This document shows positions 24,155 to 31,653 of a DNA stretch of 64,000 bases, in pieces. The notes under the pieces were generated by a model. It was not told the origin of the DNA. It did no database searches and saw nothing but the letters and a program-made list of their open reading frames with translations. Each line of letters begins with the position of its first letter. Positions within the stretch are counted from its first letter, which is position 1. The stretch comes from Bacteroidia bacterium. GTDB lineage: Bacteria > Bacteroidota > Bacteroidia > Chitinophagales > Saprospiraceae. The stretch is taken from contig JAUHXV010000002.1 of the NCBI GenBank assembly GCA_030426765.1, positions 172,345 through 236,344 of the forward strand. Direction: 5' to 3'. The translations under genes and the position numbers were made by a program.

Positions 24155-26551
24155 TTATTGTTCAGATTTCATATCGATTTTCACCTTATCGATCTTGCCG
24201 GAAAATTTATCAGAGCGTCCGTAGTCCGCGACCCATGTGCCTTCATCCATTCCAATGTCGGCCAGATCATCCACGGAGAAGATACCGGGTTGTGTACGTT
24301 CTATTCTGCCTTGGGCAACCTGATCACCATTGACTTTAATAGTGCCGGTTCCTCCTTTGCCCGGGCCACCGCCGTCGTAGGCAAAGTCATATTCCAGCGT
24401 ATACTTTCCGGGTGTCAGGGCTTGCGTTGCCATGATATCCGTAGATTCCAACCCAAGGAAATTATAACTGAAAGCCGGCTTGCCATTTTTCAGGTAAAAA
24501 GAAAGTCCGCCAAAGCGACCGCCCTGAACGACCATCACGCCGTTGGCGTTTTGCTCGATCTCAACGTCCGCTTTGATCGTATATCCTTTGTTGCGCAGGT
24601 CAATAAAGATATCGACGCCCATACCGCGCATACCTTCCACATAAGTGACGGAAGTGCGATGCCCCAGCAGTGTAGGGCGCCCTACAGCATCTGCATTGGT
24701 ACGGATCAGCAATCGATCATCAATGGGCAGGACGTGATACTTTTCAGCTTCTTTCATAAATAAGGCCTGAAGTTCTTCGAGTTTTTCAGGATTCTCTGCA
24801 GCGAGGTCATTGGAGAGACTGAAATCTTCATTGGTATTGTAGAGATTCCAAACATCTTCCTGGAGCCTGGTAGCGGCTTTCTGTTGCCAGGGAGCGCGAT
24901 GTACGGTTCTGGCCATCCAGCCATTTTCATATACAGCGCGATTGCCAAACATTTCGAAATACTGTACGGAGTGTTGTTCAGCCGCATCCGCTGCATTCAA
25001 AGAATAGACAAGGCTTGTGCCTTCAATGGGATCCTGCTCGATACCATTGACATACTTAGGTGCAGGAATATTAGATATCTCATAAATTGTAGGTGCGATA
25101 TCGATGACGTGGGCAAACTGCGAGCGCACCTCGCCTTTTGCCTGTATGCCTTTCGGCCAGTGGAATACCATTCCATTTCGGGTGCCGCCGAAATCAGATC
25201 CGACCTGCTTGGTCCAGGTGAAAGGAGCATCCATGGCTACAGCCCAACCGGCGCTGAAGTGTGGGTAGGTACTCGGGGAACCCCATTCATCATAGTGTTC
25301 CAGCATTTCGGGAACTGTTTCAGGATATGCATTGAAATATGTCATTTCCTGATACATTCCGTTCATCTGTCCTTCAGCGCTGGCGCCATTGTCTCCGGCG
25401 ATATAGATGATCACGGTATTGTCCATGATCCCCAAATCCTCCACGGCGGATATCACTCTTCCTACTTCGTGATCGGTATGGGCGGCAAAACCGGCATACA
25501 CTTCCATCTGACGCGCAAAGAGTTTTTGTTCATCCGCAGACAGCTGATCCCAGTCTTTAATATCATCCGGCTTGGGTGCCAACTGAGTGCCTTCCGGAAT
25601 GATGCCCAGCTCTTTTTGGCGGGCGTAAGTTTCTTCTCTGATTTTGTCCCACCCTTTATTAAATTTTCCTTTGTATTTATCAATCCATTCTTTGGGTGCG
25701 TGATGCGGAGCATGTGTGGCCCCTGGTGCGTAATACATGAAAAATGGTTTGTCGGGCTGCAATGCTTTTTGCGTTTTCATCCAGGAGACGGCCTGATCGG
25801 TCATGTCTGTTGTAAAGTGGTAACCCGGATATTGTGGTGTTTCGATTAGCGTCACGCCATCGTGAATCAGCGGTGACCATTGGTTGGTCTCACCCCCCAG
25901 AAAACCATAGAATTTTTCAAAACCAGAATGTGCAGGCCAGCGATCCATAGGTCCATTGCTGGAAAGCTCCCATGGTGGTACTTCGTGAGATTTCCCGAAC
26001 TGTGCCGTGTTATATCCATTCTGGCGCAAGACTTCTGCCATCGGCGTAATCGTTTGTGGGCGCACTCCCGTATATCCCGGAAAGGTGGTGGCGGTCTCGG
26101 TGATCGTACCCATATTATTGGAGTGGTGATTGTATCCCGTAAGTAGTGCCATCCGTGTCGGAGCGCAGAGAGAAGTGGTGTGGAATCGATTGTATCGAAG
26201 TCCGCCTTCGGCCAACTTCTCAATAGTAGGCATGGAAACAGGTCCGCCAAACGCTTCACTGGTTCCAAATCCCATGTCGTCAATCAGGATAACAATCACA
26301 TTTGGGGCGCCTTCCGGAGCAGTTACGTCAAAGCGGACAGGAGCTGTTGCATCGCGCACATCGAGCTCACTATATTTTTGTCGGGCAGGTGCCTTGATCG
26401 GCAATGAAGTGCGGTCAATAGCATAGGAATCATTCGAAGATGATGCGCTTGCATTATCAGCTGAGGAACCTTCTCCCGGTTGCTGGCATCCGCCAACGAT
26501 GAGAAAAATTGAAAGCGATAAAAAAGTTAGAATGGTGTTTCTGAAGTTCAT
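24155..26551 (-). CDS. lipoprotein arylsulfatase
   Basis: 798 residues. The lipobox VGGC puts the lipid on Cys22. The sulfatase domain starts with PNVIVILIDDMGFG (metal-binding Asp91/Asp92) and contains the formylglycine signature C-A-P-T-R at 129-133 followed by LLTG, so the enzyme needs maturation of Cys129 by a formylglycine-generating enzyme not in this window. IAGDNGASAEG provides the further metal ligands. The C-terminal ~170 residues form a beta-rich domain typical of long arylsulfatases. It should release sulfate from sulfated polysaccharide or other esters at the cell surface, as is common in marine Bacteroidota. The substrate cannot be told. Confidence 0.92.
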   Translation of the reverse strand: MNFRNTILTFLSLSIFLIVGGCQQPGEGSSADNASASSSNDSYAIDRTSLPIKAPARQKYSELDVRDATAPVRFDVTAPEGAPNVIVILIDDMGFGTSEAFGGPVSMPTIEKLAEGGLRYNRFHTTSLCAPTRMALLTGYNHHSNNMGTITETATTFPGYTGVRPQTITPMAEVLRQNGYNTAQFGKSHEVPPWELSSNGPMDRWPAHSGFEKFYGFLGGETNQWSPLIHDGVTLIETPQYPGYHFTTDMTDQAVSWMKTQKALQPDKPFFMYYAPGATHAPHHAPKEWIDKYKGKFNKGWDKIREETYARQKELGIIPEGTQLAPKPDDIKDWDQLSADEQKLFARQMEVYAGFAAHTDHEVGRVISAVEDLGIMDNTVIIYIAGDNGASAEGQMNGMYQEMTYFNAYPETVPEMLEHYDEWGSPSTYPHFSAGWAVAMDAPFTWTKQVGSDFGGTRNGMVFHWPKGIQAKGEVRSQFAHVIDIAPTIYEISNIPAPKYVNGIEQDPIEGTSLVYSLNAADAAEQHSVQYFEMFGNRAVYENGWMARTVHRAPWQQKAATRLQEDVWNLYNTNEDFSLSNDLAAENPEKLEELQALFMKEAEKYHVLPIDDRLLIRTNADAVGRPTLLGHRTSVTYVEGMRGMGVDIFIDLRNKGYTIKADVEIEQNANGVMVVQGGRFGGLSFYLKNGKPAFSYNFLGLESTDIMATQALTPGKYTLEYDFAYDGGGPGKGGTGTIKVNGDQVAQGRIERTQPGIFSVDDLADIGMDEGTWVADYGRSDKFSGKIDKVKIDMKSEQ

Positions 26552-26976
26552 AAAGAATGTTTTTTATAAAGCTATACTTATTTTATGGAATCGGCTGTCC
26601 GAAGGTGTAAAAGTATGTTTTCAGGGTGTAAATTCTGGTAGAAATGGTGCATGGTTGCGACAGAAACCGGATTTTTTGGGAATAATCAACTAGCTTTTAA
26701 ACATAGTTTTTCGGTTGTATATAGAGTAACCTCAGATTTTCCCTTTGACTTCTTAAACGATGAAATCCTGTACCGATTGTTTCCAAGCTGACATACAGTG
26801 TCTGATGGGTGCGAATCTTTCGTACAAGATCATGTAGCTGATCAGATAGGATATAGCAGGACGCATTGGCAATGCCTGAGACGATGAGATTGTTATGGTT
26901 TAGGTAGCCAAAAAAGAAAGCGATGTGTCGCAAAGTTGGACTAAAGTGATAACAACAAACAGACTATCAGGGCTGA
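26552..26976. other. 425-base gap without a clear gene
   Basis: The right part must hold nothing but the 3' end region of the DnaJ-like gene, the left part the arylsulfatase promoter. A 78-codon minus-strand frame (26697-26933) has no family resemblance and no neighbours to support it. No repeat of the 7/8-base type is seen here. Confidence 0.4.
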
Positions 26977-27891
26977 TTACGATCTGAGGTTTTGCAATTC
27001 TTTGAAAAGCGCTTTTTCCCTGTCAGTTAAATTTTTTGGTGTTTGTATTTGATAGGTGACAAATAAATCTCCATAGGAATTTGGCTTTTTATACTGGGGA
27101 AACCCCTTTCCTTTCAACCGTACTTTAGTTCCGTTTGGCGTTTCGGGTTTGACCTTCAGTTTGACTTTTCCGGTCATGGTATCCACAGTGGTTTCACCTC
27201 CCAGCAATGAGGTATATAAATCCAGTGGACTATCCGTATACAGATGGTGGTTATCACGCCTGAACTTTGTGTCATTGGAGATGACAAACGTGATATAAAG
27301 ATCTCCATTTGGTCCTCCGTTTAATCCCTCCCCACCTTTTCCTTTGATCCGTATGACCTGACCGTTTTCTACACCGGCAGGAATCGTCAGACGAATTTTT
27401 TTACCGTTGATGGTCAGAAGTTGTTTGTGTGCAGTATAGGCATCGCGAAGCTTGAGGTGCAGCTCTGTCTGATAGTCCTGGCCTTTAAAGCGCGTGCCGC
27501 CTTGTTGCCTGAACGTGGTTCCTCCTCCGCCAAACATCGATTCGAAGAAATCGGAAAAGCTATGACCACCGTAATCCCTACCGGAAAATGTCTTTCCGGA
27601 GAAATCTCGACCGGCAGACTGGTATTGTGCCCGCTGTTGCTTTCTGGCTTTTTCTATCTCTTCGCCATGCTGCCAGTCTTTCCCGTACTTGTCATATTTT
27701 TTGCGATACTCGGGATTGCTCAGCGCCTCATTGGCTTCGTTGATTTCCTTAAACTTCCGTTCGGCCACCTGGTCATTGGGATTCAGGTCGGGATGGTATT
27801 TTCTGGCTAGTTTGCGATACGCACTTTTGATCTCCTTGTCAGTAGCTGTTTTGGAGACACCTAGTATTTTATAGTAATCGATAAACTCCAT
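26977..27891 (-). CDS. DnaJ-like co-chaperone (CbpA type)
   Basis: 304 residues. The J domain covers about 4-70 with the HPD tripeptide at 33-35 that stimulates Hsp70 ATPase activity. A Gly/Phe-rich linker (GGGGTTFRQQGG) is followed by the two C-terminal substrate-binding beta domains (about 140-295), without the four zinc-finger repeats of true DnaJ. This is the CbpA layout. The enzyme works with DnaK on unfolded proteins in the cytosol. The gene stands alone, between an A/T-rich gap and a repeat-rich gap. Confidence 0.9.
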   Translation of the reverse strand: MEFIDYYKILGVSKTATDKEIKSAYRKLARKYHPDLNPNDQVAERKFKEINEANEALSNPEYRKKYDKYGKDWQHGEEIEKARKQQRAQYQSAGRDFSGKTFSGRDYGGHSFSDFFESMFGGGGTTFRQQGGTRFKGQDYQTELHLKLRDAYTAHKQLLTINGKKIRLTIPAGVENGQVIRIKGKGGEGLNGGPNGDLYITFVISNDTKFRRDNHHLYTDSPLDLYTSLLGGETTVDTMTGKVKLKVKPETPNGTKVRLKGKGFPQYKKPNSYGDLFVTYQIQTPKNLTDREKALFKELQNLRS

Positions 27892-27965
27892 ACGGTAAGT
27901 CTTGTGTCTTTGGGTTCCTGTGTATCAACACACAAAACTTTGAGAGTGTTCCTGAGATGATTAAA

Positions 27966-28018
27966 ATCATTTTATAAGGTTATAAGGTTATAGGGTTATA
28001 AGGTGATGAGGTGATGGG
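27966..28018. repeat. GGTTATAA octamer tract
   Basis: GGTTATAA, GGTTATAG, GGTTATAA, then GGTGATGA, GGTGATGG: period eight, drifting in sequence along the tract. Confidence 0.75.
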
Positions 28019-28048
28019 TCACCTTCGCTAAAGCTACGGCGACTATTA
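28019..28048 (+). repeat. 30-base dispersed element, diverged copy
   Basis: TCACCTTCGCTAAAGCTACG followed by GCGACTATTA, a diverged form of the elements at 16789 and 19211. Confidence 0.6.
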
Positions 28049-28108
28049 GGCGGAAGGGCTGAGAGCGAAGGGCATGGTTCCGATACATCAGAAGGGGCGA
28101 TCTGTGAC

Positions 28109-28226
28109 ATAGCTCATAGAAAGAAATCCATATCTGTCTCAAGGAAAGCATCCCCTTTTCGAGGGGGATCACGCGCAGCGTGAGGGGGTTCTCTGTGACA
28201 CAGAAAGGTCAGAATCAAGTGAGTGG
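28109..28226 (+). repeat. 120-base dispersed element, copy 1
   Basis: Starts GCTCATAGAAAGAAATCCAT, contains a CCCC/GGGG stem and the hairpin TCACGC-GCA-GCGTGA (28168-28182), then GGGGGTTCTCTGTGA and ends near AATCAAGTGAG. The second copy at 30541-30682 is in the same orientation, also 3' of a leftward gene. Confidence 0.75.
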
Positions 28227-28287
28227 ATCTCCTACGCTAAACCGCGACCAGAATTATCACTCCATGCCCTTCGCCCTCAGCCAAAAA

Positions 28288-28321
28288 AGTCTCAGGTCTC
28301 AGGTCTGATGTCTCAGGTCTA
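28288..28321. repeat. GTCTCAG heptamer tract
   Basis: GTCTCAG, GTCTCAG, GTCTGAT, GTCTCAG, GTCT: period seven, ending just downstream of the NYN gene stop at 28330. Confidence 0.75.
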
Positions 28322-28329
28322 AAAGAGAC

Positions 28330-29073
28330 CTACTTATTCTTCACATAAATATGCCGCACATTTTTTACGCCGGTTTCCCGCTGGTCGATGTCAAACTTCC
28401 CGATGCTTTTGATGAGCGGAAATAATTTTTGGAAACCATAATTCCGTGGATCGAAGTCCGGTTTTTTCTTGAGAATGTGACTGCCGAGGCTACCCAGGAA
28501 AGCCCATCCGCTGTCGTCTGAGAGTTCGTCCACGCTGTGGGAGATCAGCCTGACCAACTTTTTATCGATATTGCTTAATGCTTTGCGTTTGCTTTCTGTT
28601 TTGGCTTCCTTCTTTTCCTTAGGCTCTTCAGTTTCATCGTCATCATCCAGGATCTCTACGTAGATAAATTTGTCACACGCAGTGATAAATGGAGTAGGTG
28701 TTTTCTTTTCACCAAATCCAAGCACCAGCATGCCTGCTTCGCGTAGTCTTGTGGCCAATCGTGTAAAGTCACTGTCGCTGGATACGATGACAAAACCATC
28801 CACTTTGCCGGAATACAATATATCCATGGCATCAATAATCATCGCGCTGTCACTAGAGTTTTTGCCTTTGGTATAGCTGTATTGCTGGATGGGCGTGATG
28901 GCATGATCAAGAAGTACTTTTTTCCATCCGGCCACGGTGCGTCTCGTCCAGTCTGCATAGATGCGTTTGATCGTAGGCGTACCATTCTTGGCTATTTCTT
29001 CCAACATCCCCTTGACGTTTGTGTGCGATATATTGTCTGCATCGATTAATACGGCGAGCTTCTTATCTTTCAT
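28330..29073 (-). CDS. NYN-domain protein with OST-HTH/LOTUS domain
   Basis: 247 residues. The first ~150 form a NYN (PIN-like) domain with the acidic site LIDADNIS near residue 10, a central SSDSAMIIDAMD and VSSDSDFTRLATRLRE. The C-terminal ~80 residues, after a charged linker, match an OST-HTH/LOTUS domain (DDSGWAFLGSLGSHILKKKP). NYN-LOTUS proteins are thought to be RNA-processing nucleases or RNA-binding proteins. The gene is monocistronic, with repeat gaps on both sides. Confidence 0.88.
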   Translation of the reverse strand: MKDKKLAVLIDADNISHTNVKGMLEEIAKNGTPTIKRIYADWTRRTVAGWKKVLLDHAITPIQQYSYTKGKNSSDSAMIIDAMDILYSGKVDGFVIVSSDSDFTRLATRLREAGMLVLGFGEKKTPTPFITACDKFIYVEILDDDDETEEPKEKKEAKTESKRKALSNIDKKLVRLISHSVDELSDDSGWAFLGSLGSHILKKKPDFDPRNYGFQKLFPLIKSIGKFDIDQRETGVKNVRHIYVKNK

Positions 29074-29325
29074 AGCTTGTTTTTTCCTTAGCTAAAGGTA
29101 CAGGGTTATGATGAAAAGGGGAATTTGCCTTTGAAAGACAAAAGATGTTAGACACAAGACCTGAACCATGGGGCATGGAGCATGGGGCATGGAGGAGTAA
29201 CTCAATTTCGATTCCCCAATCAAAGCCCTAAACCTTAAATTCTAAACGATGTCATCATAGATGACAACCCTAAACACTTCCATCTATTCACCAAATCAAC
29301 ATCATTGGCCTATTTACGTTAACCG
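29074..29325. repeat. 252-base gap with two heptamer tracts
   Basis: A GCATGGG/GCATGGA heptamer tract (29168-29197) and the TTAACCG tract (29318-29338) lie in this gap, the latter spanning the stop codon of the DUF2306 gene. The middle part (29200-29310) has AACCCTAAA-type near-repeats but no gene. Confidence 0.65.
29168..29197. repeat. CATGGGG/CATGGAG heptamer tract
   Basis: CATGGGG, CATGGAG, CATGGGG, CATGGAG: perfect period seven. The same heptamers occur at 30500-30524 and, reversed, at 4899-4917. Confidence 0.75.
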
Positions 29326-29338
29326 TTAACCGTTAACC
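29318..29338. repeat. TTAACCG heptamer tract spanning a stop codon
   Basis: Three TTAACCG-type heptamers. The stop codon of the leftward DUF2306 gene (29326-29328) is within the tract, which also encodes its last residues. Confidence 0.8.
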
Positions 29339-29961
29339 GAAGAAGTGCGCCGGCCCATAAACCTTTCGGTATATACATAAGCAAATATCAGATTCGGCAC
29401 CCAGCACAACCAGGCAACGATCCGATACGCAGGGATAAAATCACCGGTCATGGAAATGAGGATAGGGAGATACAATCGCAATGTGACTGCAGCAAAACAA
29501 AGCGCATAACTGTAGATCATCCATTTTTCATGTTGATCGACACGACCAGCGCGAATATGCAGATAGGCTCCAAGTGTCGAGAAAATCCACAAAACACCAA
29601 GCGTGGCAAACCCGCTTTTTGCCACCGGTCCTCCTGTTGCAGCCCACGCAATGGCAAACCCCGCACAACCGGCAATTAGTCCGGCGACCACATAAATTTT
29701 TCCAAGCAAACGATGTGTATCAAGGTTGTTATTTCTGATGCGCTGACTAAACTGCGTCCAGCCGGTAAGCATGGCAATACCGCCGGGAATAATATGTGCG
29801 TAAAATCCGATTCTCCATAACGTATTCGCGAGCAGCTCCTCAGACTTGGAATTTAAAACACCGACCGGCTCACTCGTCAGCAAATAGACGACAGGATACA
29901 AACCAATTCCCACCGCAAGGAATCCAAAGACAATCCATTTAATTCTCTGTTGTATTCTCAT
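29326..29961 (-). CDS. DUF2306 family membrane protein
   Basis: 211 residues from the ATG at 29959-29961, chosen because an upstream in-frame start would overlap the deaminase gene and add polar residues before the first membrane helix. Several hydrophobic segments (about 8-28, 52-72, 85-105, 115-135, 150-175 and 180-200) and the HIIPGGIAMLTGWTQF stretch fit the DUF2306 family, whose function is unknown. It begins 10 bases after the deaminase stop, so the two are co-transcribed. Its final residues (SVNG) are encoded by the TTAACCG repeat. Confidence 0.8.
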   Translation of the reverse strand: MRIQQRIKWIVFGFLAVGIGLYPVVYLLTSEPVGVLNSKSEELLANTLWRIGFYAHIIPGGIAMLTGWTQFSQRIRNNNLDTHRLLGKIYVVAGLIAGCAGFAIAWAATGGPVAKSGFATLGVLWIFSTLGAYLHIRAGRVDQHEKWMIYSYALCFAAVTLRLYLPILISMTGDFIPAYRIVAWLCWVPNLIFAYVYTERFMGRRTSSVNG

Positions 29962-29971
29962 AAACTGAATA

Positions 29972-30442
29972 TCAGTATTCGATTTTATCTGGTTTCTCAT
30001 CCCATGCCTTAAACACACGTAACCCTTCTTTCTGCATAAACTGGCTCATGGGAATCCTTCGGCCCGATAAAGGCAATTCAATTTCATCATAGATAAACTG
30101 ATCATCAAATCCTACTGCGGCCGCATCTGCTTTTGTGCAAGCATAATACACCTCCTTTGGACGCGCCCAATAGATTGCCCCAAGGCACATGGGGCATGGT
30201 TCACAAGAAGTGTACAGGATACAATCATCGAGTTGAAAAGAATTGAGATGTTGGCACGCATCACGAATCGCCACGACCTCAGCATGCGCTGTCGGATCAT
30301 TGTCTTGTGTCACACGATTGTTGCCGCGTCCGACGATGACCCCGTTTTTGACGATCACGCATCCAAACGGTCCGCCTTCATTCGCCTCCATTCCGGATGC
30401 TGCCAGTTGGATGGCTTCGAGCATAAATTTTTCAGATGACAT
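29972..30442 (-). CDS. guaD: guanine deaminase (CDA superfamily)
   Basis: 156 residues from the ATG at 30440-30442; a longer frame exists but its first 23 residues come from a CATGCCC repeat tract. The zinc site of the cytidine deaminase superfamily is complete: His53-Ala-Glu55 and Cys83-Pro-Met-Cys86. The surrounding NDPTAHAEVVAIRDAC, LYTSCEPCPMC and GFDDQFIYDE are typical of the GuaD branch that converts guanine to xanthine and ammonia. It heads a two-gene unit with the DUF2306 membrane protein. Confidence 0.88.
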   Translation of the reverse strand: MSSEKFMLEAIQLAASGMEANEGGPFGCVIVKNGVIVGRGNNRVTQDNDPTAHAEVVAIRDACQHLNSFQLDDCILYTSCEPCPMCLGAIYWARPKEVYYACTKADAAAVGFDDQFIYDEIELPLSGRRIPMSQFMQKEGLRVFKAWDEKPDKIEY

Positions 30443-30742
30443 TGCTTTAATTGTGGTGGATTTTAAAGATAAGGTTTTAGGGAGTAGGGAAGGGCAAAGA
30501 GCATGGGGCATGGGGCATGGAGTGTAGGGGATTCATTCATATTGCTCATGGAAATAAATCCTTATCTGTATCAAGGAAAAGGATCCCCTTTTCCAAAGGA
30601 CTGCGCCTTCTGGACAAGCGAAGGGGATCACGCGCAGCGTGAGGGGGTTCTCCGTGAACTAGAAAAGTTGGTATCAGGTGAGCAAAGGCAATTTGGTAAT
30701 CTGTTGAACTCTCACTTTTCACTCAACACCTCTCACTCCTCT
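30443..30742. repeat. 300-base repeat-rich gap
   Basis: Holds CATGGGG heptamers (30500-30524), the 120-base element copy 2 (30541-30682) and CTCACTTTTCACTCAACACC-type tracts reaching the stop codon of the SMR gene at 30743. The deaminase promoter lies in the left ~60 bases. No gene is evident. Confidence 0.7.
30541..30682 (+). repeat. 120-base dispersed element, copy 2
   Basis: Same order of segments as 28109-28226: ATTGCTCATGGAAATAAATC, TATCAAGGAAAAGGATCCCC, the TCACGC-GCA-GCGTGA hairpin (30628-30642), GGGGGTTCTCCGTGA and AGTTGGTATCAGGTGAG. It carries an extra ~25 bases (ACTGCGCCTTCTGGACAAGC) between the two G/C-rich arms. Confidence 0.75.
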
Positions 30743-31072
30743 CTACCCCTGTGAGACCAACTTAAGCCCCACAATCGAAGCAATCAGTGTCGTCAGGAAA
30801 AACATCCGCCAGAAGGTGGCAGGTTCTTTAAAAACAAAAACCCCGATGATCACGATTCCTGCAGCACCCATGCCCGTCCAAACGGCATACGCTGTACCCA
30901 AAGGAAGTGTTTTAGTGGCTTTGTACAACAGGTACACACTGATGACGAGGCAAACCACAAACCCAATAAACCAACCTGTGGCAGCAGCGCCCGAAGCCGT
31001 CCTGAGCTTGCCCAGGCAGGTGGCAAAGCCGATTTCAAAAAGACTAGCGAGAATGAGGATAGTCCAGGACAT
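30743..31072 (-). CDS. sugE: SMR family exporter, SugE/Gdx-like
   Basis: 109 residues with four hydrophobic helices, the size of the small multidrug resistance family. The essential membrane Glu13 in LASLFEIGFA is present, and PLGTAYAVWTGMGAAGIVIIG is the typical SMR signature of the third helix; this form is closer to SugE/Gdx (guanidinium or quaternary ammonium/proton exchange) than to EmrE. Subtype is inference. The last residues (SQG) and the TAG stop lie in a CTCACTC-type repeat. It is transcribed away from yqeY. Confidence 0.85.
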   Translation of the reverse strand: MSWTILILASLFEIGFATCLGKLRTASGAAATGWFIGFVVCLVISVYLLYKATKTLPLGTAYAVWTGMGAAGIVIIGVFVFKEPATFWRMFFLTTLIASIVGLKLVSQG

Positions 31073-31140
31073 GGCAACTAAGATAAGGTTCGCTTGTTGT
31101 AACTAAGACGATACGTTCAAATGTTGGCGAAATACTTGCG

Positions 31141-31148
31141 TACATTTG
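31141..31148 (+). promoter_or_regulatory. TACATTTG -7 promoter box upstream of yqeY
   Basis: An exact TAnnTTTG match 28 bases before the yqeY start. A TTG occurs 14 bases upstream, closer than the usual spacing, so the -33 part is doubtful. Confidence 0.4.
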
Positions 31149-31175
31149 CCGTTTACATTGAAAAACAGATAATCC

Positions 31176-31625
31176 ATGTCATTAGAAGCAACCATCAACG
31201 AAGACATAAAAGCCGCGATGAAAAGCAAAGATGCCGTTTCCCTCCGTGGGATTCGCGCCATCAAATCAGCCATCATGCTGTACAATACCTCCGGTTCCGG
31301 AAAAGAAATGAGTAAAGAAGAGGAAATCGCCCTCCTGCAAAAGCTCGTTAAGCAAAGACAGGACTCACTCGATATTTACATCAAACAAGGGCGTGAAGAC
31401 CTGGCCGGCGTGGAGCGCGAAGAGATCGATGTGATCATGCGCTACCTGCCGAAACAGCTGACAGAAGACGAACTAAAAGTTGAGATTCAGGCTATCATCG
31501 ATCGCCTGGGAGCATCCTCCATGAAAGACATGGGCCGTGTCATGGGCGAAGCCTCAAAAACATTTGCCGGCAGCGCAGATGGCAAAACCATTTCCGGTAT
31601 TGTGAAAACACTGCTGGCATCCTGA
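31176..31625 (+). CDS. yqeY: YqeY/GatB-like domain protein
   Basis: 149 residues that match the YqeY family over the full length: an N-terminal helical bundle with AAMKSKDAVSLRGIRAIKSA and a C-terminal tail resembling the tRNA-binding tail domain of GatB (LGASSMKDMGRVMGEASKTF). It is a soluble protein often encoded near translation genes, possibly acting on tRNA-linked amidation, but its precise job is unknown. It is followed after 28 bases by the PorE-like gene. Confidence 0.9.
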   Translation: MSLEATINEDIKAAMKSKDAVSLRGIRAIKSAIMLYNTSGSGKEMSKEEEIALLQKLVKQRQDSLDIYIKQGREDLAGVEREEIDVIMRYLPKQLTEDELKVEIQAIIDRLGASSMKDMGRVMGEASKTFAGSADGKTISGIVKTLLAS

Positions 31626-31653
31626 TTTTTTCCAATAGCCTTTTACTCGATTC

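Larger units (their letters stand above)
27892..28329. repeat. 438-base repeat-rich gap
   Basis: Contents: GGTTATAA octamers (27966-28000) changing into GGTGATGA octamers, a copy of the 30-base element (28019-28048), GGCGGAAGGGCT purine units, the 120-base element (28109-28226), a weak 30-base element (28224-28250) and a GTCTCAG heptamer tract (28288-28321) ending 8 bases before the NYN stop codon. The dnaJ-like promoter must lie in the first ~70 bases. Confidence 0.7.

Noticed and set aside
26697..26933. 78-codon minus-strand frame
   Set aside because: No family resemblance, no signal peptide and no operon context; probably chance.
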